Shown here: positions 14,779 through 24,419 of the stretch, one piece after another
Position numbering within the stretch: the stretch's first letter is position 1
How the letters are laid out: the number at the start of each line of letters is the position of its first letter
DNA from: an uncultured Lachnospiraceae bacterium
GTDB taxonomy: Bacteria; Bacillota; Clostridia; Lachnospirales; Lachnospiraceae
NCBI GenBank assembly: GCA_947589315.1
Contig: CANPZE010000017.1
Coordinates: forward strand, 1 to 54,596
Direction of reading: 5' to 3'
Length of the DNA: 54,596 nt
Program-made: the position numbers and the translations under genes
The notes under the pieces: generated by a model
What the model was told of the DNA's origin: nothing
Database searches by the model: none
Seen by the model: the letters and a program-made list of their open reading frames with translations, nothing else

Positions 14779-17299
14779 TAGCTTGGGCACTTTTCCCATT
14801 TTCGATAAGGATTTCGACTTCTCTTCCATGAAGGCTGCAGATACTGTCTGCCAATTTCTCCGGCAGCATATACGAACGGTCCGCCCCAGCCGTTGCCTCC
14901 TTTTTGACCAAATATACTTTGGATACGGTATCGGGACATTTCTCCGAAGCCAATTCCCCGGAATCCCTGCATAGCACATATCTCACATGACAGTCGCAAT
15001 TGTCCCGGGGTTCTGTTCCCGCCACATAGTATTCCCGTCTGATGCAGTTTCCCCCCAGGGCCTCATCGCAAAGGCCTTTTACAGCCAGCTTTCCGCATTT
15101 GTCGCACACATCATAAAAGTTCAATCCATCCGGCTGTTCAAAATTTCCTTTCTGGTATCCCTTTTTCAAATGGATCTGCTCCATGATCTCTCTCCACATG
15201 ATCTGGCAGTAGTCTCCTGCCACCTTCTGCTCCGTATCATCGTGGCCAAACCAGATCCCTGCCGTATAGTAAGGCGTATACCCTTCAAACCACAGATCCT
15301 CTCCCTCCTGGCTATTCCCTTCTATCCCAGCCTGCTGGACTTCAATCTCATCAAACAGGGTCTCCGTATTCTCACTGGCCGCCTCTTCCATGGCATCTGT
15401 CATCAGCCATGCGGCGCTTTTCTTCACCACCTGCCGGAAGGCGGACTTTCTGTCAATCAGCACATTGCCTTCTGCATCTTCGATCCTGGTATAGAATACC
15501 GGTTCCCGATATACGCCCTTATTGGCAAGGCAGGCATACGCCGATGTAAGCTCCAGATTAGTCACCCCTGTCATCAATTTACCATTGGCTGTCTCTAACC
15601 GGATATCGGTATCCACCTGGCCTTCCTTTGTCTCCATTTTCTCCACAACCGTAGTGATCCCCAGATTGCGCAGATAATCAAAGCCTGTCTGTGGAGAGAT
15701 CTGCTCCAGCATTGCCTTATTCATGTCAGGCAAGGTATGGACAATCCCTTCCCGAAGGGTAGTCAGCCCATTGTCCCTGTCGTTCCAGACAGTGCCCAAT
15801 GTCATCCCCGCAGTATCTAAAGCAGGCAGATAGACAGCAAGAGGAGTTAATGCAGAGCCTGGCTGCTCCGCAGACAGGGTGGCCCGGTTCTGAATATAGC
15901 CTAAGCCTTCCCCCCTGCCTCCAACGATCGCCTTCACCTGTCCGGTAGACTGCTCAATGAGTACAAAGGACGCCTGGGGCTGTTTTACCAGGCGCATCCT
16001 CTCATAGGCAATCTGCGTCCCTTTAGCCGCCATCGCCTTCTTAAACTGCGCAACTCTCTTTTTGGCTTCTGCCTGGCTGTCAAAGTACAGACGGATATTC
16101 TCGTTTCTTCCCTGAAAGAAGCTCTGGATATCAGTCTCGTCATATTCTGTTACACCGCCCTCACTGTTTTTCACTTTCAGGCGGTAAGATAGATAGTATT
16201 GAATATCTTCTGGATAATAGGAATCATCGTTGAGTACCTGATCGCATATTTTCTGCAAAGCAGACTCCTGGCAGGTATAGATCTTTAAACCGTTTCGATA
16301 GATGGCATTATATGCCTGGGTCTGGGTATATCCCAGTTCTTTCTTAAGGTCTTCCAACGCCTGCTGCGCCACTGCCCCGGCATAGCAGGAATCATTGTTG
16401 TCTTCCTTGGGATAGGCATTCTCCTGTGCCAGCAGGATCCTGCCGTACACATCGTCTCCCAGGGCATCCTCATATTCTTCCTCTGTGATAAACTGCTGGT
16501 CCAGCATTTTCTTTAAAATACTCTGCCGCTTTTTCTGGTTCTGTTCCTGATTGGTAATGGGATCATATTCTGCCGGATCCTGGAGGATCCCTGCCAGGAC
16601 AGCCGCTTCTGAAATAGTCAGTTCCTGCACATCCCGGTCAAAATAATAGGAAGAAGCCTCCTGGACGCCTAACAGATCATTCCCCAGGTTGATCGTGTTC
16701 AGATAGTATTCCAATATCTGCTCCTTGCCCAGGTCTTCTTCCAGGCGGACTGCCAGATATCGCTCCTGTACGGTCCGGCTCAGCCTTGCCAGAACAGAAT
16801 CCTTCCTCTCTCCGCCAAAGATCTGGTTCTCCAGAAGCTGCCGGGTAATCGTTACAGCCTGCCGGCTGTCTTGCCCGGAACCAAAACAAGCCTCATAGAT
16901 ATCTTTGATGATCCCTTTGATGTCAATTTCCTGATGTTCATAGAAATGCTGGTCTGCCTCTGCTACAAAGGCATTTCTGACAGAATCGGGAATCTGCTCT
17001 TCTGTCACATACCTGCGCTCTACCCCTGCATCGGACAGCTGCTGCAGTTCCCTTCCCTCTGCATCATATAATATACTGGCCGCTCCCTTCGGTATAAAGT
17101 CCAGCTCCTCCAATTCGGGCAGGCTGTCAAATAAGCCCTGGATCACACCCACGGCCCCATAAGCCGCCGTCACCAAAAGCCCTACTGCCAAAAGGATGAC
17201 AATACTAATGGCATTGATCTGGATCCTTGCCCGGAGTCTGCCCCGGGAAGAATTCAGGTCTTCCACTTTCTCTTTCACCTTAGATTCACCGTAATTCAT
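14735..17299 (-). CDS. Class A penicillin-binding-protein homologue with degenerate active sites (pseudo-PBP)
   Basis: 854 residues: cytoplasmic basic tail, one membrane anchor (about 30-55), glycosyltransferase-51-like domain (about 70-260), transpeptidase-like domain (about 440-720) and the Cys-rich tail typical of clostridial PBP1 (CDKCGKLAVKGLCDEALGG). The fold is clearly that of a bifunctional PBP, which polymerises and crosslinks peptidoglycan outside the membrane. Key residues are missing: the GT51 Glu-Asp pair reads Ala115-Asp116 (EADQHFYEH); the SxxK motif is S482-A-L-T (QPGSALTP); the SxN region reads HTLPDMN; and the KTG motif reads I-E-G (QQAGIEGN). Thus it probably binds but does not catalyse; scaffold or regulatory role is inference. 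It starts 20 bases after purA and is likely the last gene of purF-purB-purA. Confidence 0.88.
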   Translation of the reverse strand: MNYGESKVKEKVEDLNSSRGRLRARIQINAISIVILLAVGLLVTAAYGAVGVIQGLFDSLPELEELDFIPKGAASILYDAEGRELQQLSDAGVERRYVTEEQIPDSVRNAFVAEADQHFYEHQEIDIKGIIKDIYEACFGSGQDSRQAVTITRQLLENQIFGGERKDSVLARLSRTVQERYLAVRLEEDLGKEQILEYYLNTINLGNDLLGVQEASSYYFDRDVQELTISEAAVLAGILQDPAEYDPITNQEQNQKKRQSILKKMLDQQFITEEEYEDALGDDVYGRILLAQENAYPKEDNNDSCYAGAVAQQALEDLKKELGYTQTQAYNAIYRNGLKIYTCQESALQKICDQVLNDDSYYPEDIQYYLSYRLKVKNSEGGVTEYDETDIQSFFQGRNENIRLYFDSQAEAKKRVAQFKKAMAAKGTQIAYERMRLVKQPQASFVLIEQSTGQVKAIVGGRGEGLGYIQNRATLSAEQPGSALTPLAVYLPALDTAGMTLGTVWNDRDNGLTTLREGIVHTLPDMNKAMLEQISPQTGFDYLRNLGITTVVEKMETKEGQVDTDIRLETANGKLMTGVTNLELTSAYACLANKGVYREPVFYTRIEDAEGNVLIDRKSAFRQVVKKSAAWLMTDAMEEAASENTETLFDEIEVQQAGIEGNSQEGEDLWFEGYTPYYTAGIWFGHDDTEQKVAGDYCQIMWREIMEQIHLKKGYQKGNFEQPDGLNFYDVCDKCGKLAVKGLCDEALGGNCIRREYYVAGTEPRDNCDCHVRYVLCRDSGELASEKCPDTVSKVYLVKKEATAGADRSYMLPEKLADSICSLHGREVEILIENGKSAQATTGPSESLLPPASR

Positions 17300-17319
17300 A
17301 CCTGCCTCATTTCCAACTG

Positions 17320-18600
17320 CTATTTGCGGTAAATGATCTCACTGCGCTTCGGCCCGTTTGATATCATTGTGATAGGCACACCGATTTCTTTTTCGATAAA
17401 TTCCACGTATTTGCGGCAATTTTCCGGAAGCTGGCTGTACTCCTTAATCCCCCGGATATCACATTCCCAGCCGGGAAGCACTTCATAGACCGGCTTTGCT
17501 TTCTTCAACCTGGCTGTGACCGGGAAGTCTTTCACAACCTCCCCATCAATCTCATAACCTACGCAGACCGGAATCTCTTTCAGGTATCCCAGGCAGTCCA
17601 GCACGGTCAGCGCTGCCTCTGTGGCTCCCTGGATCTGGCAGCCATAGCGGGAAGCCACTGCGTCAAACCAGCCCATACGGCGGGGGCGTCCTGTGGTGGC
17701 TCCATACTCCCCACTATCCCCACCACGTTTCCGCAGCTCTTCTGCCTCCTTTTCATCCAGGATCTCGCTGACAAATTCCCCGGCGCCTACTGCACTGGAA
17801 TAAGCCTTTACCACGGTAACGATCTGCCGGATCTCATAGGGAGGGATTCCGGCGCCGATGGCCCCATAGGCAGCCAGCGTGGAGGATGAGGTTACCATAG
17901 GATAAATTCCGTGATCCGTATCCTTCAGCGACCCCAGCTGCCCCTCCAACAGGATTCTCTTCCCATCCCGGAGGGCCTGGCGCAGAAAGGCAGACACATC
18001 ACAGACATAGGGCTCTACCATATCCCGGTATTCCTTCAATGTCTCCAGCAATTCCTTCTCCTGCAGTTCCGGCTTATGATACAGATGCTTCAGAATGACA
18101 TTTTTCTGCTGGCAGATACGGGATACTTTTTCTTTCAGTACCTCCTCATCAAAAAGTTCGGATACCTGGATCCCGATCTTGGCATATTTATCAGAGAAAA
18201 AGGGAGCGATCCCGGATTTGGTGGAGCCAAAGGAAGCCTTCCCCAGGCGCTCCTCTTCATATTCGTCAAAGAGAATATGATAGGGCATTAAAACCTGCGC
18301 CCGGTCCGACACTAATACCTTAGGCCTGGGAACCCCTTTTTCTATCAGGCCCTGGATCTCCCGGAAGAGATAGGGGATATTGAGGGCCACGCCATTTCCA
18401 ATAACACTGGTGGTGTGGTCATAAAATACGCCTGAAGGAAGGAGATGCAGTGCGAATTTGCCATAATCATTGATAATGGTATGACCGGCATTGCTTCCTC
18501 CCTGGAAGCGGACAATAATGTCCGATTTTTCTCCCAGCATATCTGTGATCTTTCCCTTTCCTTCATCGCCCCAGTTTGCTCCAACAATTGCTGTTACCAT
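17320..18600 (-). CDS. purA: Adenylosuccinate synthetase
   Basis: Joins IMP and aspartate with GTP to give adenylosuccinate, the first step from IMP to AMP. Family signatures are clear: GANWGDEGKGK (GTP/IMP loop) at the start, GGSNAGHTI, and the C-terminal TxxxxISNGPKR-like end. With the ATG at 18600 (GAGG five bases upstream) the protein is 426 residues and begins MVTAIVGANWGDEG as in relatives. Two upstream in-frame ATGs at 18630 and 18624, behind GGAGGG, would add ten or eight residues and cannot be excluded. It follows purB by a short gap and precedes the PBP-like gene by 20 bases, so it belongs to a purF-purB-purA unit. Confidence 0.95.
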   Translation of the reverse strand: MVTAIVGANWGDEGKGKITDMLGEKSDIIVRFQGGSNAGHTIINDYGKFALHLLPSGVFYDHTTSVIGNGVALNIPYLFREIQGLIEKGVPRPKVLVSDRAQVLMPYHILFDEYEEERLGKASFGSTKSGIAPFFSDKYAKIGIQVSELFDEEVLKEKVSRICQQKNVILKHLYHKPELQEKELLETLKEYRDMVEPYVCDVSAFLRQALRDGKRILLEGQLGSLKDTDHGIYPMVTSSSTLAAYGAIGAGIPPYEIRQIVTVVKAYSSAVGAGEFVSEILDEKEAEELRKRGGDSGEYGATTGRPRRMGWFDAVASRYGCQIQGATEAALTVLDCLGYLKEIPVCVGYEIDGEVVKDFPVTARLKKAKPVYEVLPGWECDIRGIKEYSQLPENCRKYVEFIEKEIGVPITMISNGPKRSEIIYRK

Positions 18601-18661
18601 ACTATCCTCATTTCTATGCTGCATATTCATGCGCCCTCCATTCCTATTCGCTGCCTGTCAT

Positions 18662-20116
18662 CTATACCGTAATCTCTGATCTCACTCCCAGAATGTCCTG
18701 ATTGGCGTCCAGGATCGGCCGGATCACCTCCTCCACAAAGCTCTCTACCTGGGAAGCTGACCTTCCAACGTAACGGGAAGGCTCCATCACAGCCTGTAAT
18801 TCTTCCAGGTCCATTGGGAACTGATCATCGGCTGCAATGAGTTCCAGCAGATTATTTTCTTTTCCTTCTACTTTTACATTCCTGCCGGCCTCCATAGAGA
18901 GGAGGCGGATCTTCTCATGCAGTTCCTGCCTGTCGCCTCCGGCCTTTACCGCATCCATCATGATATTTTCCGTAGCCATAAAGGGAAGTTCCGACATAAG
19001 GTGTTTCTCAATCACTTTATCATACACGACCAGCCCATCTACTACATTCAGCAGAAGATCCAGGATACCATCGGTAGCCAGAAATCCCTCCGGAATACTG
19101 AGGCGCTTATTGGCCGAATCATCCAGGGTACGCTCAAACCATTGGGTAGCCGAGGTGAACATGCCATTGGTCACATCTGCCATTACAAAGCGAGCCAGGG
19201 AGGCAATCCTCTCGCTGCGCATGGGATTCCTCTTATAGGCCATGGCAGAGGATCCAATCTGGTTCTTCTCAAAGGGCTCCTCGATCTCTTTCAGGTGCTG
19301 GAGCAGGCGTATATCGTTAGAAAATTTATGGGCGCTGGCCGCAATCCCTGCCAGCACGTTTAACACACGGGTGTCCAGCTTCCTGGAGTAGGTCTGCCCC
19401 GATACGGGGAAACACTGTTGAAAGCCCATCTTCCTGGCGATCAGCCGATCCAGTTCCTTTACCTTTGCTTCATCCCCGTTGAACAGTTCCATAAAGCTGG
19501 CCTGTGTCCCTGTAGTCCCCTTGGAGCCCAGAAGCTTCATATTCTCCAGCACATGCTCCAGATCCTCCAGATCCATAACAAATTCCTGCAGCCACAGGGA
19601 AGCTCTTTTTCCTACCGTCGTGGGCTGCGCCGGCTGAAAATGGGTGAATGCCAGCGTGGGCAGCTCTCTGTACTTCATGGCGAAACGTGACAATTCATCA
19701 ATCACATTGATCAATTTTACCCTGATCAGACGCAGGGCTTCTGTCATAAGGATCACGTCCGTATTGTCCCCTACGTAACAGGACGTTGCGCCCAGATGAA
19801 TGATGCCTTTCGCCTTGGGACATTGCACTCCATAGGCATACACATGGGACATTACATCATGGCGTACCAGCTTCTCCCTCTCTCTTGCCACATCATAATT
19901 GATATCCTCGGCATGTTCTTTTAATTCCTGGATCTGCTCTGCCGTCACGGCAGGATTTCCCTTCTCATCTGTCAGCCCCAGTTCATTCTCCGCTTCTGCC
20001 AGGGCAATCCAAAGCCTTCTCCAGGTTTTAAATTTCTTGTCCGGTGAAAAAATGTACTGCATTTCCTTGCTGGCATAACGCTGGGAAAGGGGGCTTGTGT
20101 ATCTGTCGTTACTCAT
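18662..20116 (-). CDS. purB: Adenylosuccinate lyase
   Basis: Cytosolic fumarase/aspartase-superfamily enzyme that splits SAICAR and adenylosuccinate, releasing fumarate, so it acts twice in purine synthesis. The flexible catalytic signature [14 protein letters not shown] is intact, as are [10 protein letters not shown] and [14 protein letters not shown]. The start at 20116 gives [16 protein letters not shown], the usual N-terminus, with AAGGA eight bases upstream; an earlier ATG at 20143 overlaps purF and is less likely. Length 484 residues, normal. Immediately downstream of purF and upstream of purA. Confidence 0.95.
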   Translation of the reverse strand: MSNDRYTSPLSQRYASKEMQYIFSPDKKFKTWRRLWIALAEAENELGLTDEKGNPAVTAEQIQELKEHAEDINYDVAREREKLVRHDVMSHVYAYGVQCPKAKGIIHLGATSCYVGDNTDVILMTEALRLIRVKLINVIDELSRFAMKYRELPTLAFTHFQPAQPTTVGKRASLWLQEFVMDLEDLEHVLENMKLLGSKGTTGTQASFMELFNGDEAKVKELDRLIARKMGFQQCFPVSGQTYSRKLDTRVLNVLAGIAASAHKFSNDIRLLQHLKEIEEPFEKNQIGSSAMAYKRNPMRSERIASLARFVMADVTNGMFTSATQWFERTLDDSANKRLSIPEGFLATDGILDLLLNVVDGLVVYDKVIEKHLMSELPFMATENIMMDAVKAGGDRQELHEKIRLLSMEAGRNVKVEGKENNLLELIAADDQFPMDLEELQAVMEPSRYVGRSASQVESFVEEVIRPILDANQDILGVRSEITV

Positions 20117-20132
20117 AATCTGATTCCTTTCT

Positions 20133-21557
20133 TTATTTTTCATATTCTCCCCGAATATCTTCTTTTGGGGGATCTACCGGATAGTTGCCGGAAAAACATC
20201 CGCGGCAATATCCCTCATCGCCTCCGATCAGTTCACTCAATCGCTGGATGTCTAAGTATCCCAGGGAATCTGCGCCGATCATCCGGCAGATTTCTTCCAC
20301 AGAATGATCTGCGGCGATCAGCTGGTCCCGGGAAGGCACATCGGTCCCAAAATAGCAGGGATACAGGAACGGCGGAGAACTGATGCGCACATGGACTTCC
20401 TTTGCCCCGGCGTCCTTCAGCATCTTTACGATCCTGGCGCTGGTAGTCCCCCGGACGATGGAATCATCGATCATAACGACCCGTTTCCCTTGCACTACTT
20501 CCCGGAGTACATTGAGTTTAACCATAACACTGGATTCTCTGGAGGACTGTTTGGGTTTGATGAAGGTCCGTCCCACATAACTGTTTTTGATAAAGGCTGT
20601 ACCGTAGGGGATCCCGGATTCCATAGCATACCCCATAGCCGCCGGATTCCCGGACTCAGGCACTCCCACTACAATATCGGCCTCCACTGGATGGTCCTGG
20701 GCCAGGATCCTGCCCGCTGTCAGGCGGGAAGTGTGGACGCAGGTCCCGTCAAAATAGCTGTCCGGCCTTGCAAAGTAAATATATTCAAAAATACAGCGTC
20801 CCTTATTCGGCGCTGCCAGACTTTTATCAGAGGTGATCCCTGTTGATGTAATGGCAACGATCTCTCCAGGCTCTACATCGCGGACAAATTCTGCTCCTAC
20901 CGTATCCAGGGCGCAGGATTCTGAGGCCAGGAAATAGGCATTGTCCCTTTTTCCGATACAAAGAGGCCGGAAACCGTATGGATCCCGGACGCCAATCAGC
21001 TTCCTGGGACTGGCGATCACCAGGGAATACGCTCCCCGGATCTTCTTCATGGCCTCCTTTACCGCTGTCTCTACATTTCCTGCCTTCAGACGTTCTCTGG
21101 CGATCAGGTAGGCGATCACCTCGGAATCGATCGTAGTCTGGAAGATCGCCCCACCCTCTTCCAGATCCTGGCGAAGGGCCAGGGCATTCGTCAGATTGCC
21201 GTTGTGGGCCAGCGCCAGAGTTCCCTTGATATAATTTAATACTAAGGGCTGTGTGTTCTCTGCAATACTGGCTCCTGCTGTGGAATACCGCACATGCCCC
21301 ACGCCGATATCCCCTTTCATCTTGCCCAGGTTGTCTGCATTGAACACCTCGTTTACCAGCCCCATTCCTTTAACGGTACTCACATTCCGTAAAGGTCCGT
21401 CTGTCTCACTGACAGCGATGCCGCAGCTCTCCTGCCCTCTGTGCTGCAGGGCAAACAGACCGTAATAGATGGAAGAAGCCACATCCTCTCCATCCAGGTC
21501 ATACATACCAAATACACCGCATTCTTCTCCCAGCTTAGGGTCTTCATTCTTGTTCAT
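20133..21557 (-). CDS. purF: Amidophosphoribosyltransferase
   Basis: First committed enzyme of purine synthesis: transfers glutamine amide nitrogen to PRPP giving phosphoribosylamine. 474 residues. The catalytic Cys of the Ntn glutaminase domain follows a 12-residue propeptide ([11 protein letters not shown]), matching the self-processing Bacillus-type class; GHVRYST and the PRPP-binding [13 protein letters not shown] are intact. The C-terminal [11 protein letters not shown] is the usual end with Cys residues that in the Bacillus enzyme hold an Fe-S cluster. It lies behind a hairpin after purC and heads the purF-purB-purA unit. Expected feedback inhibition by purine nucleotides is family knowledge. 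Confidence 0.95.
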   Translation of the reverse strand: MNKNEDPKLGEECGVFGMYDLDGEDVASSIYYGLFALQHRGQESCGIAVSETDGPLRNVSTVKGMGLVNEVFNADNLGKMKGDIGVGHVRYSTAGASIAENTQPLVLNYIKGTLALAHNGNLTNALALRQDLEEGGAIFQTTIDSEVIAYLIARERLKAGNVETAVKEAMKKIRGAYSLVIASPRKLIGVRDPYGFRPLCIGKRDNAYFLASESCALDTVGAEFVRDVEPGEIVAITSTGITSDKSLAAPNKGRCIFEYIYFARPDSYFDGTCVHTSRLTAGRILAQDHPVEADIVVGVPESGNPAAMGYAMESGIPYGTAFIKNSYVGRTFIKPKQSSRESSVMVKLNVLREVVQGKRVVMIDDSIVRGTTSARIVKMLKDAGAKEVHVRISSPPFLYPCYFGTDVPSRDQLIAADHSVEEICRMIGADSLGYLDIQRLSELIGGDEGYCRGCFSGNYPVDPPKEDIRGEYEK

Positions 21558-21582
21558 TGGCTCTCCTCTATATCAATATACA

Positions 21583-21628
21583 AAAGAATAACCCCGGAAA
21601 TTATAAACGAACCCCCGGGGCAGTTATT
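21583..21628 (-). terminator. Hairpin between purC and purF
   Basis: AATAACCCCGG (21587-21597) pairs with CCGGGG/GTTATT (21615-21628, two-base bulge). On the minus strand TTCTTTTG follows. It overlaps the purC stop and would terminate or attenuate before purF. Confidence 0.65.
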
Positions 21629-22340
21629 ATTTGATCAGCCCAATCCTCTTTGCCACTTCCTGGTAGGCATCTTCCACGCCGCCCAGATCCCGCCGGAAAC
21701 GATCCTTGTCCAGCTTTTCGTGCGTCTTCTTGTCCCAGAAACGGCAGGTATCCGGTGAGATCTCATCTGCCAATAGAATCGTTCCATCGCTGGTTTTGCC
21801 AAATTCAATCTTAAAGTCGATCAGATCGATCCCGCATTCATCAAAAAAGCCTTTCAGGAAATCATTTACCATAAAGGCATACTTTGTGATCGTATCAATG
21901 TCTTCTCTGGTGGCTGCGCCGATAGCAATAGCAAAATAGTCATTGATCAGCGGATCCCCGAGGGCATCGTCCTTGTAGCTGAACTCCAGTGTAGGGCACA
22001 GGAGCTGGAATCCTTCCTCGATCCCCAAACGCTTGGAAAAGCTTCCTGCTGCCACATTGCGGACGATCACTTCCAGAGGAATGATCTCTACCTTTTTGAC
22101 CGCTGTCTCTCTATCGCTTAATTCTTCTACATAATGCGTGGGAACGCCTGCTTTCTCCAGCCTCTGGAACAGGAAATTGGTCATCCGGTTGTTGATCACG
22201 CCCTTGCCTACAATGGTCCCTTTCTTCTCTCCATTGAATGCAGTCGCATCATCCTTGTAATCAACGATGTAAACATTCTCGTCCTCTGTCTTAAATACTT
22301 TCTTTGCCTTGCCTTCATACAGCATCTCTAATTTATTCAA
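21627..22340 (-). CDS. purC: SAICAR synthase
   Basis: ATP-dependent ligase joining aspartate to CAIR in the eighth purine step. I place the start at TTG 22340: AGGAGG lies eight bases before it and the protein (237 residues, [18 protein letters not shown]) then matches the family length. A longer frame from an ATG at 22400 lacks a ribosome site and covers the promoter -10. Signatures [24 protein letters not shown] and [14 protein letters not shown] are present. It has its own promoter and is followed by a hairpin and then purF-purB-purA, all on the same strand. Confidence 0.95.
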   Translation of the reverse strand: MNKLEMLYEGKAKKVFKTEDENVYIVDYKDDATAFNGEKKGTIVGKGVINNRMTNFLFQRLEKAGVPTHYVEELSDRETAVKKVEIIPLEVIVRNVAAGSFSKRLGIEEGFQLLCPTLEFSYKDDALGDPLINDYFAIAIGAATREDIDTITKYAFMVNDFLKGFFDECGIDLIDFKIEFGKTSDGTILLADEISPDTCRFWDKKTHEKLDKDRFRRDLGGVEDAYQEVAKRIGLIK

Positions 22341-22389
22341 TATCGCATCCTCCTCGTATCGTATATCTATGCAACTTCCAACAAGTAAC

Positions 22390-22417
22390 ATTATAATCAT
22401 TTCCTTAAAAATCTCAA
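22390..22417 (-). promoter_or_regulatory. Promoter of purC
   Basis: TTGAGA (22417-22412), 16-base spacer, TATAAT (22395-22390) on the minus strand, about 50 bases before the TTG start. No purine riboswitch is recognisable in the short leader. Confidence 0.75.
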
Positions 22418-22471
22418 GCCCTGTTTATCACTTTTATGATATTTGTAGAAATTTCCTCGGCAGCGCCTCTT

Positions 22472-23833
22472 TTATTGATTCCTGACAGATCCCTTTCCAG
22501 ATCCGCCTCTGGATTTCTTTCTACGGTTCTTTCCGGTGGGCATCACTGTTGCCAGAGCCGTGGGGGAAGGCGCGGGCGCAGCAGACTCTGAGATCCTGGC
22601 CAGATCCTCCAGGCTCATAATGCCACGCTGGAATTTTAACTGAAGGATACGAAGTACCGTATTGTCCAGCCGTTCCTGGGAAATGTCCTCTTCCTGGACA
22701 GCCGTAAGGATCGCCTGATAGGCCTCTTCCAGATCCTCCGGCATCAATATAAGATCTGCTCCCCCCTGAAAGGCATTATACGCCGCTTCCTGAGGAGAAT
22801 ATTTCTCGGTGATAGACGCCATGTCCATAGCGTCAGTGACGACCAGGCCCTCAAATCCCAGCTCGTCCCGCAGGATCGTGGTCATGATCAGTTCTGACAT
22901 ACTGGCGGGCTCATTGCTTTCGGTCACCTCGCTCACAGATATGTGGGAGACCATGATGAAATCCGCTCCTGCTTTAATCCCTGCCTCAAAGGGCTTGAAA
23001 TCTGTCTTGCGGAGGCTGGCGATGCTGTTGTCAATGTTCACACTTCCCTGATGGGTGTCTCCTTCCGAGGAGCCCTGCCCCGGAAAATGCTTCAGCGTGG
23101 AACTGATATTCACCTCCTCCAATCCAGTCACAAAAGCGGTCACCAGCTCAGAGACCTTGTCCGGGTCGTCTCCAAAGGAGCGGCTGCCGATCTCCTGGTT
23201 CAGTTCGCTGGTCCTCACATCTGCCACCGGAGCAAAATCTACGTTGAAGCCAAGGGTGCCAATGTCCCTTCCAATGGTCCTCCCCATATTATATACGTAG
23301 TTGGCATCCTCTGTAGCGCCAATCTCTTCCATGGTGGGAAAGGTGGAGGTCTTCATCCGGCTGTTGCTCCCCACCCGCGCCACATCCCCGCCCTCTTCGT
23401 CAACGGTGACAAGCAGCGGGATCTGGCTGCCCGCCTGTAATTGGTCGATCAGCCTGCGCGTCTGTTTTCTTTTGGCAATATTCCTGGAAAAGAGGATCAC
23501 TCCGCCGGGATGATATTTTTCCAGATTTTCCCTCATGGCGTCTGTGACTTTCCGGTGCTCGTAATATTTCCCCTGATCCGGATCCAACAGCTCCAGATTC
23601 ACTACAAATAGCTGCCCTACCTTCTCTTCCACACTCATTGTGGAGAGATAGTCCAGCGCAGCATATGTGGCGTCTTCTTCACTCATTCCCATATTCTCCC
23701 AGCTCAGTTCCTCTGAGGATACGTCCTCTGTCTGAGCGGTATAGGACGGCTTTTCTTTCTGAAAGGGGAACTGGCAGCCCGTCATGGTCAGGGCAAGGCA
23801 CAGATACAGAGACAATACTTTTCTTTTTTTCAC
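22472..23833 (-). CDS. GH3 beta-N-acetylhexosaminidase-like lipoprotein
   Basis: 453 residues from a GTG start with GGAGG upstream. A lipoprotein signal (LALTMTGC, Cys20) anchors it outside the membrane. The GH3/NagZ barrel is recognisable from VTVDEEGGDVARV, NVDFAPVADV and KHFPGQGSSEGDTHQG; the Asp-x-His pair (DTH) that serves NagZ as acid/base is kept, and the nucleophile is probably the Asp of VVTDAMDM. NagZ-type enzymes release GlcNAc from peptidoglycan fragments. The C-terminus is short, basic and Pro-rich. It stands alone between purC and a divergent small gene; a TGTTATACT extended -10 at 23887-23893 is a plausible promoter. Substrate could instead be a dietary or host glycan. Confidence 0.88.
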   Translation of the reverse strand: MKKRKVLSLYLCLALTMTGCQFPFQKEKPSYTAQTEDVSSEELSWENMGMSEEDATYAALDYLSTMSVEEKVGQLFVVNLELLDPDQGKYYEHRKVTDAMRENLEKYHPGGVILFSRNIAKRKQTRRLIDQLQAGSQIPLLVTVDEEGGDVARVGSNSRMKTSTFPTMEEIGATEDANYVYNMGRTIGRDIGTLGFNVDFAPVADVRTSELNQEIGSRSFGDDPDKVSELVTAFVTGLEEVNISSTLKHFPGQGSSEGDTHQGSVNIDNSIASLRKTDFKPFEAGIKAGADFIMVSHISVSEVTESNEPASMSELIMTTILRDELGFEGLVVTDAMDMASITEKYSPQEAAYNAFQGGADLILMPEDLEEAYQAILTAVQEEDISQERLDNTVLRILQLKFQRGIMSLEDLARISESAAPAPSPTALATVMPTGKNRRKKSRGGSGKGSVRNQ

Positions 23834-24009
23834 CGATCGCTTCCTCCATTGATCTATTTACCTTTAGTATGACTTTCTTCTGCTTTAGTATAACACACTT
23901 TCATTATTATGGCATCCTTCTGTTATTTTTATTTTGAGGAAAATGCTTTGTGGGGATTTTTTCTATTTGCAGACTATTTTAATGAAAAAAATTTTTCTTT
24001 CTTTTGGAA

Positions 24010-24036
24010 ACTGTCCAAGCCGCCCTGCATAGATTA
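24010..24036 (+). promoter_or_regulatory. Possible sporulation sigma-K/E-type promoter
   Basis: CATAGATTA (24028-24036) fits CATANNNTA, with AC (24010-24011) 16 bases upstream as in sigma-K promoters. This is a weak motif and is offered only because the gene behind it looks like a small spore-coat-type protein. Confidence 0.3.
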
Positions 24037-24086
24037 GCAATGTAAATAATTTAACTGTCGTAGAAAACGACAGAATGGAGGATTTC

Positions 24087-24296
24087 ATGAGCGATTTAGC
24101 AGCAACAAGTTGTGGTTGTGGATCAAACGAGGGAGGCTGCAGCTGGATCATTATCCTGCTCCTGCTGTGCTGCTGCAACGGTGGCAACGGTATTGGTTCC
24201 ATCTGCAACAATGGCAATGGCTGTGGCGGTGACAATGGATGCGGTTCTATCATCCTGCTTCTCCTGCTCCTGTGCTGCTGCGGAAACGGATTTTAA
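24087..24296 (+). CDS. Tiny Cys/Gly-rich hydrophobic protein with internal duplication
   Basis: 69 residues starting MSDLAATSCGCGSN at 24087, five to six bases after GGAGG; an ATG four codons earlier overlaps that site. Two copies of a module are visible: GGCSWIIILLLLCCCNGGNG and GCGSIILLLLLLCCCGNG, each a short all-Ile/Leu segment ending in CCC and flanked by Gly/Asn/Cys. About 13 Cys residues in total. The segments are too short for ordinary membrane spans. A hairpin (CTGTCG/CGACAG, 24055-24073) lies just before the ribosome site, and a bidirectional terminator follows. No family is recognised with confidence; small Cys- or Gly-rich proteins of sporulating Firmicutes are the nearest analogy. 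Confidence 0.75.
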   Translation: MSDLAATSCGCGSNEGGCSWIIILLLLCCCNGGNGIGSICNNGNGCGGDNGCGSIILLLLLLCCCGNGF

Positions 24297-24364
24297 TCTC
24301 CGCAGGACATAATGCTTCCCAGGGAAGCGCTATGCCTCCTGCATTCCGTTTTCTGCAAAAATGT

Positions 24365-24406
24365 AAGCCTGGCTGCGGCAGTGCTTCTGCCAAAGCCAGG
24401 CTTTTC
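24365..24406. terminator. Bidirectional terminator between convergent genes
   Basis: AAGCCTGGCT (24365-24374) pairs with AGCCAGGCTT (24394-24403) followed by TTTTC, with an inner GGCAG/CTGCC stem. It serves the Cys-rich gene on the plus strand and the LRR gene on the minus strand. Confidence 0.85.
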
Positions 24407-24419
24407 TCTTATTAACGCC

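Noticed and set aside
22341-22471. Purine riboswitch or PurR site ahead of purC
   Set aside because: The leader is too short and no aptamer core could be recognised; only a sigma-A promoter is supported.
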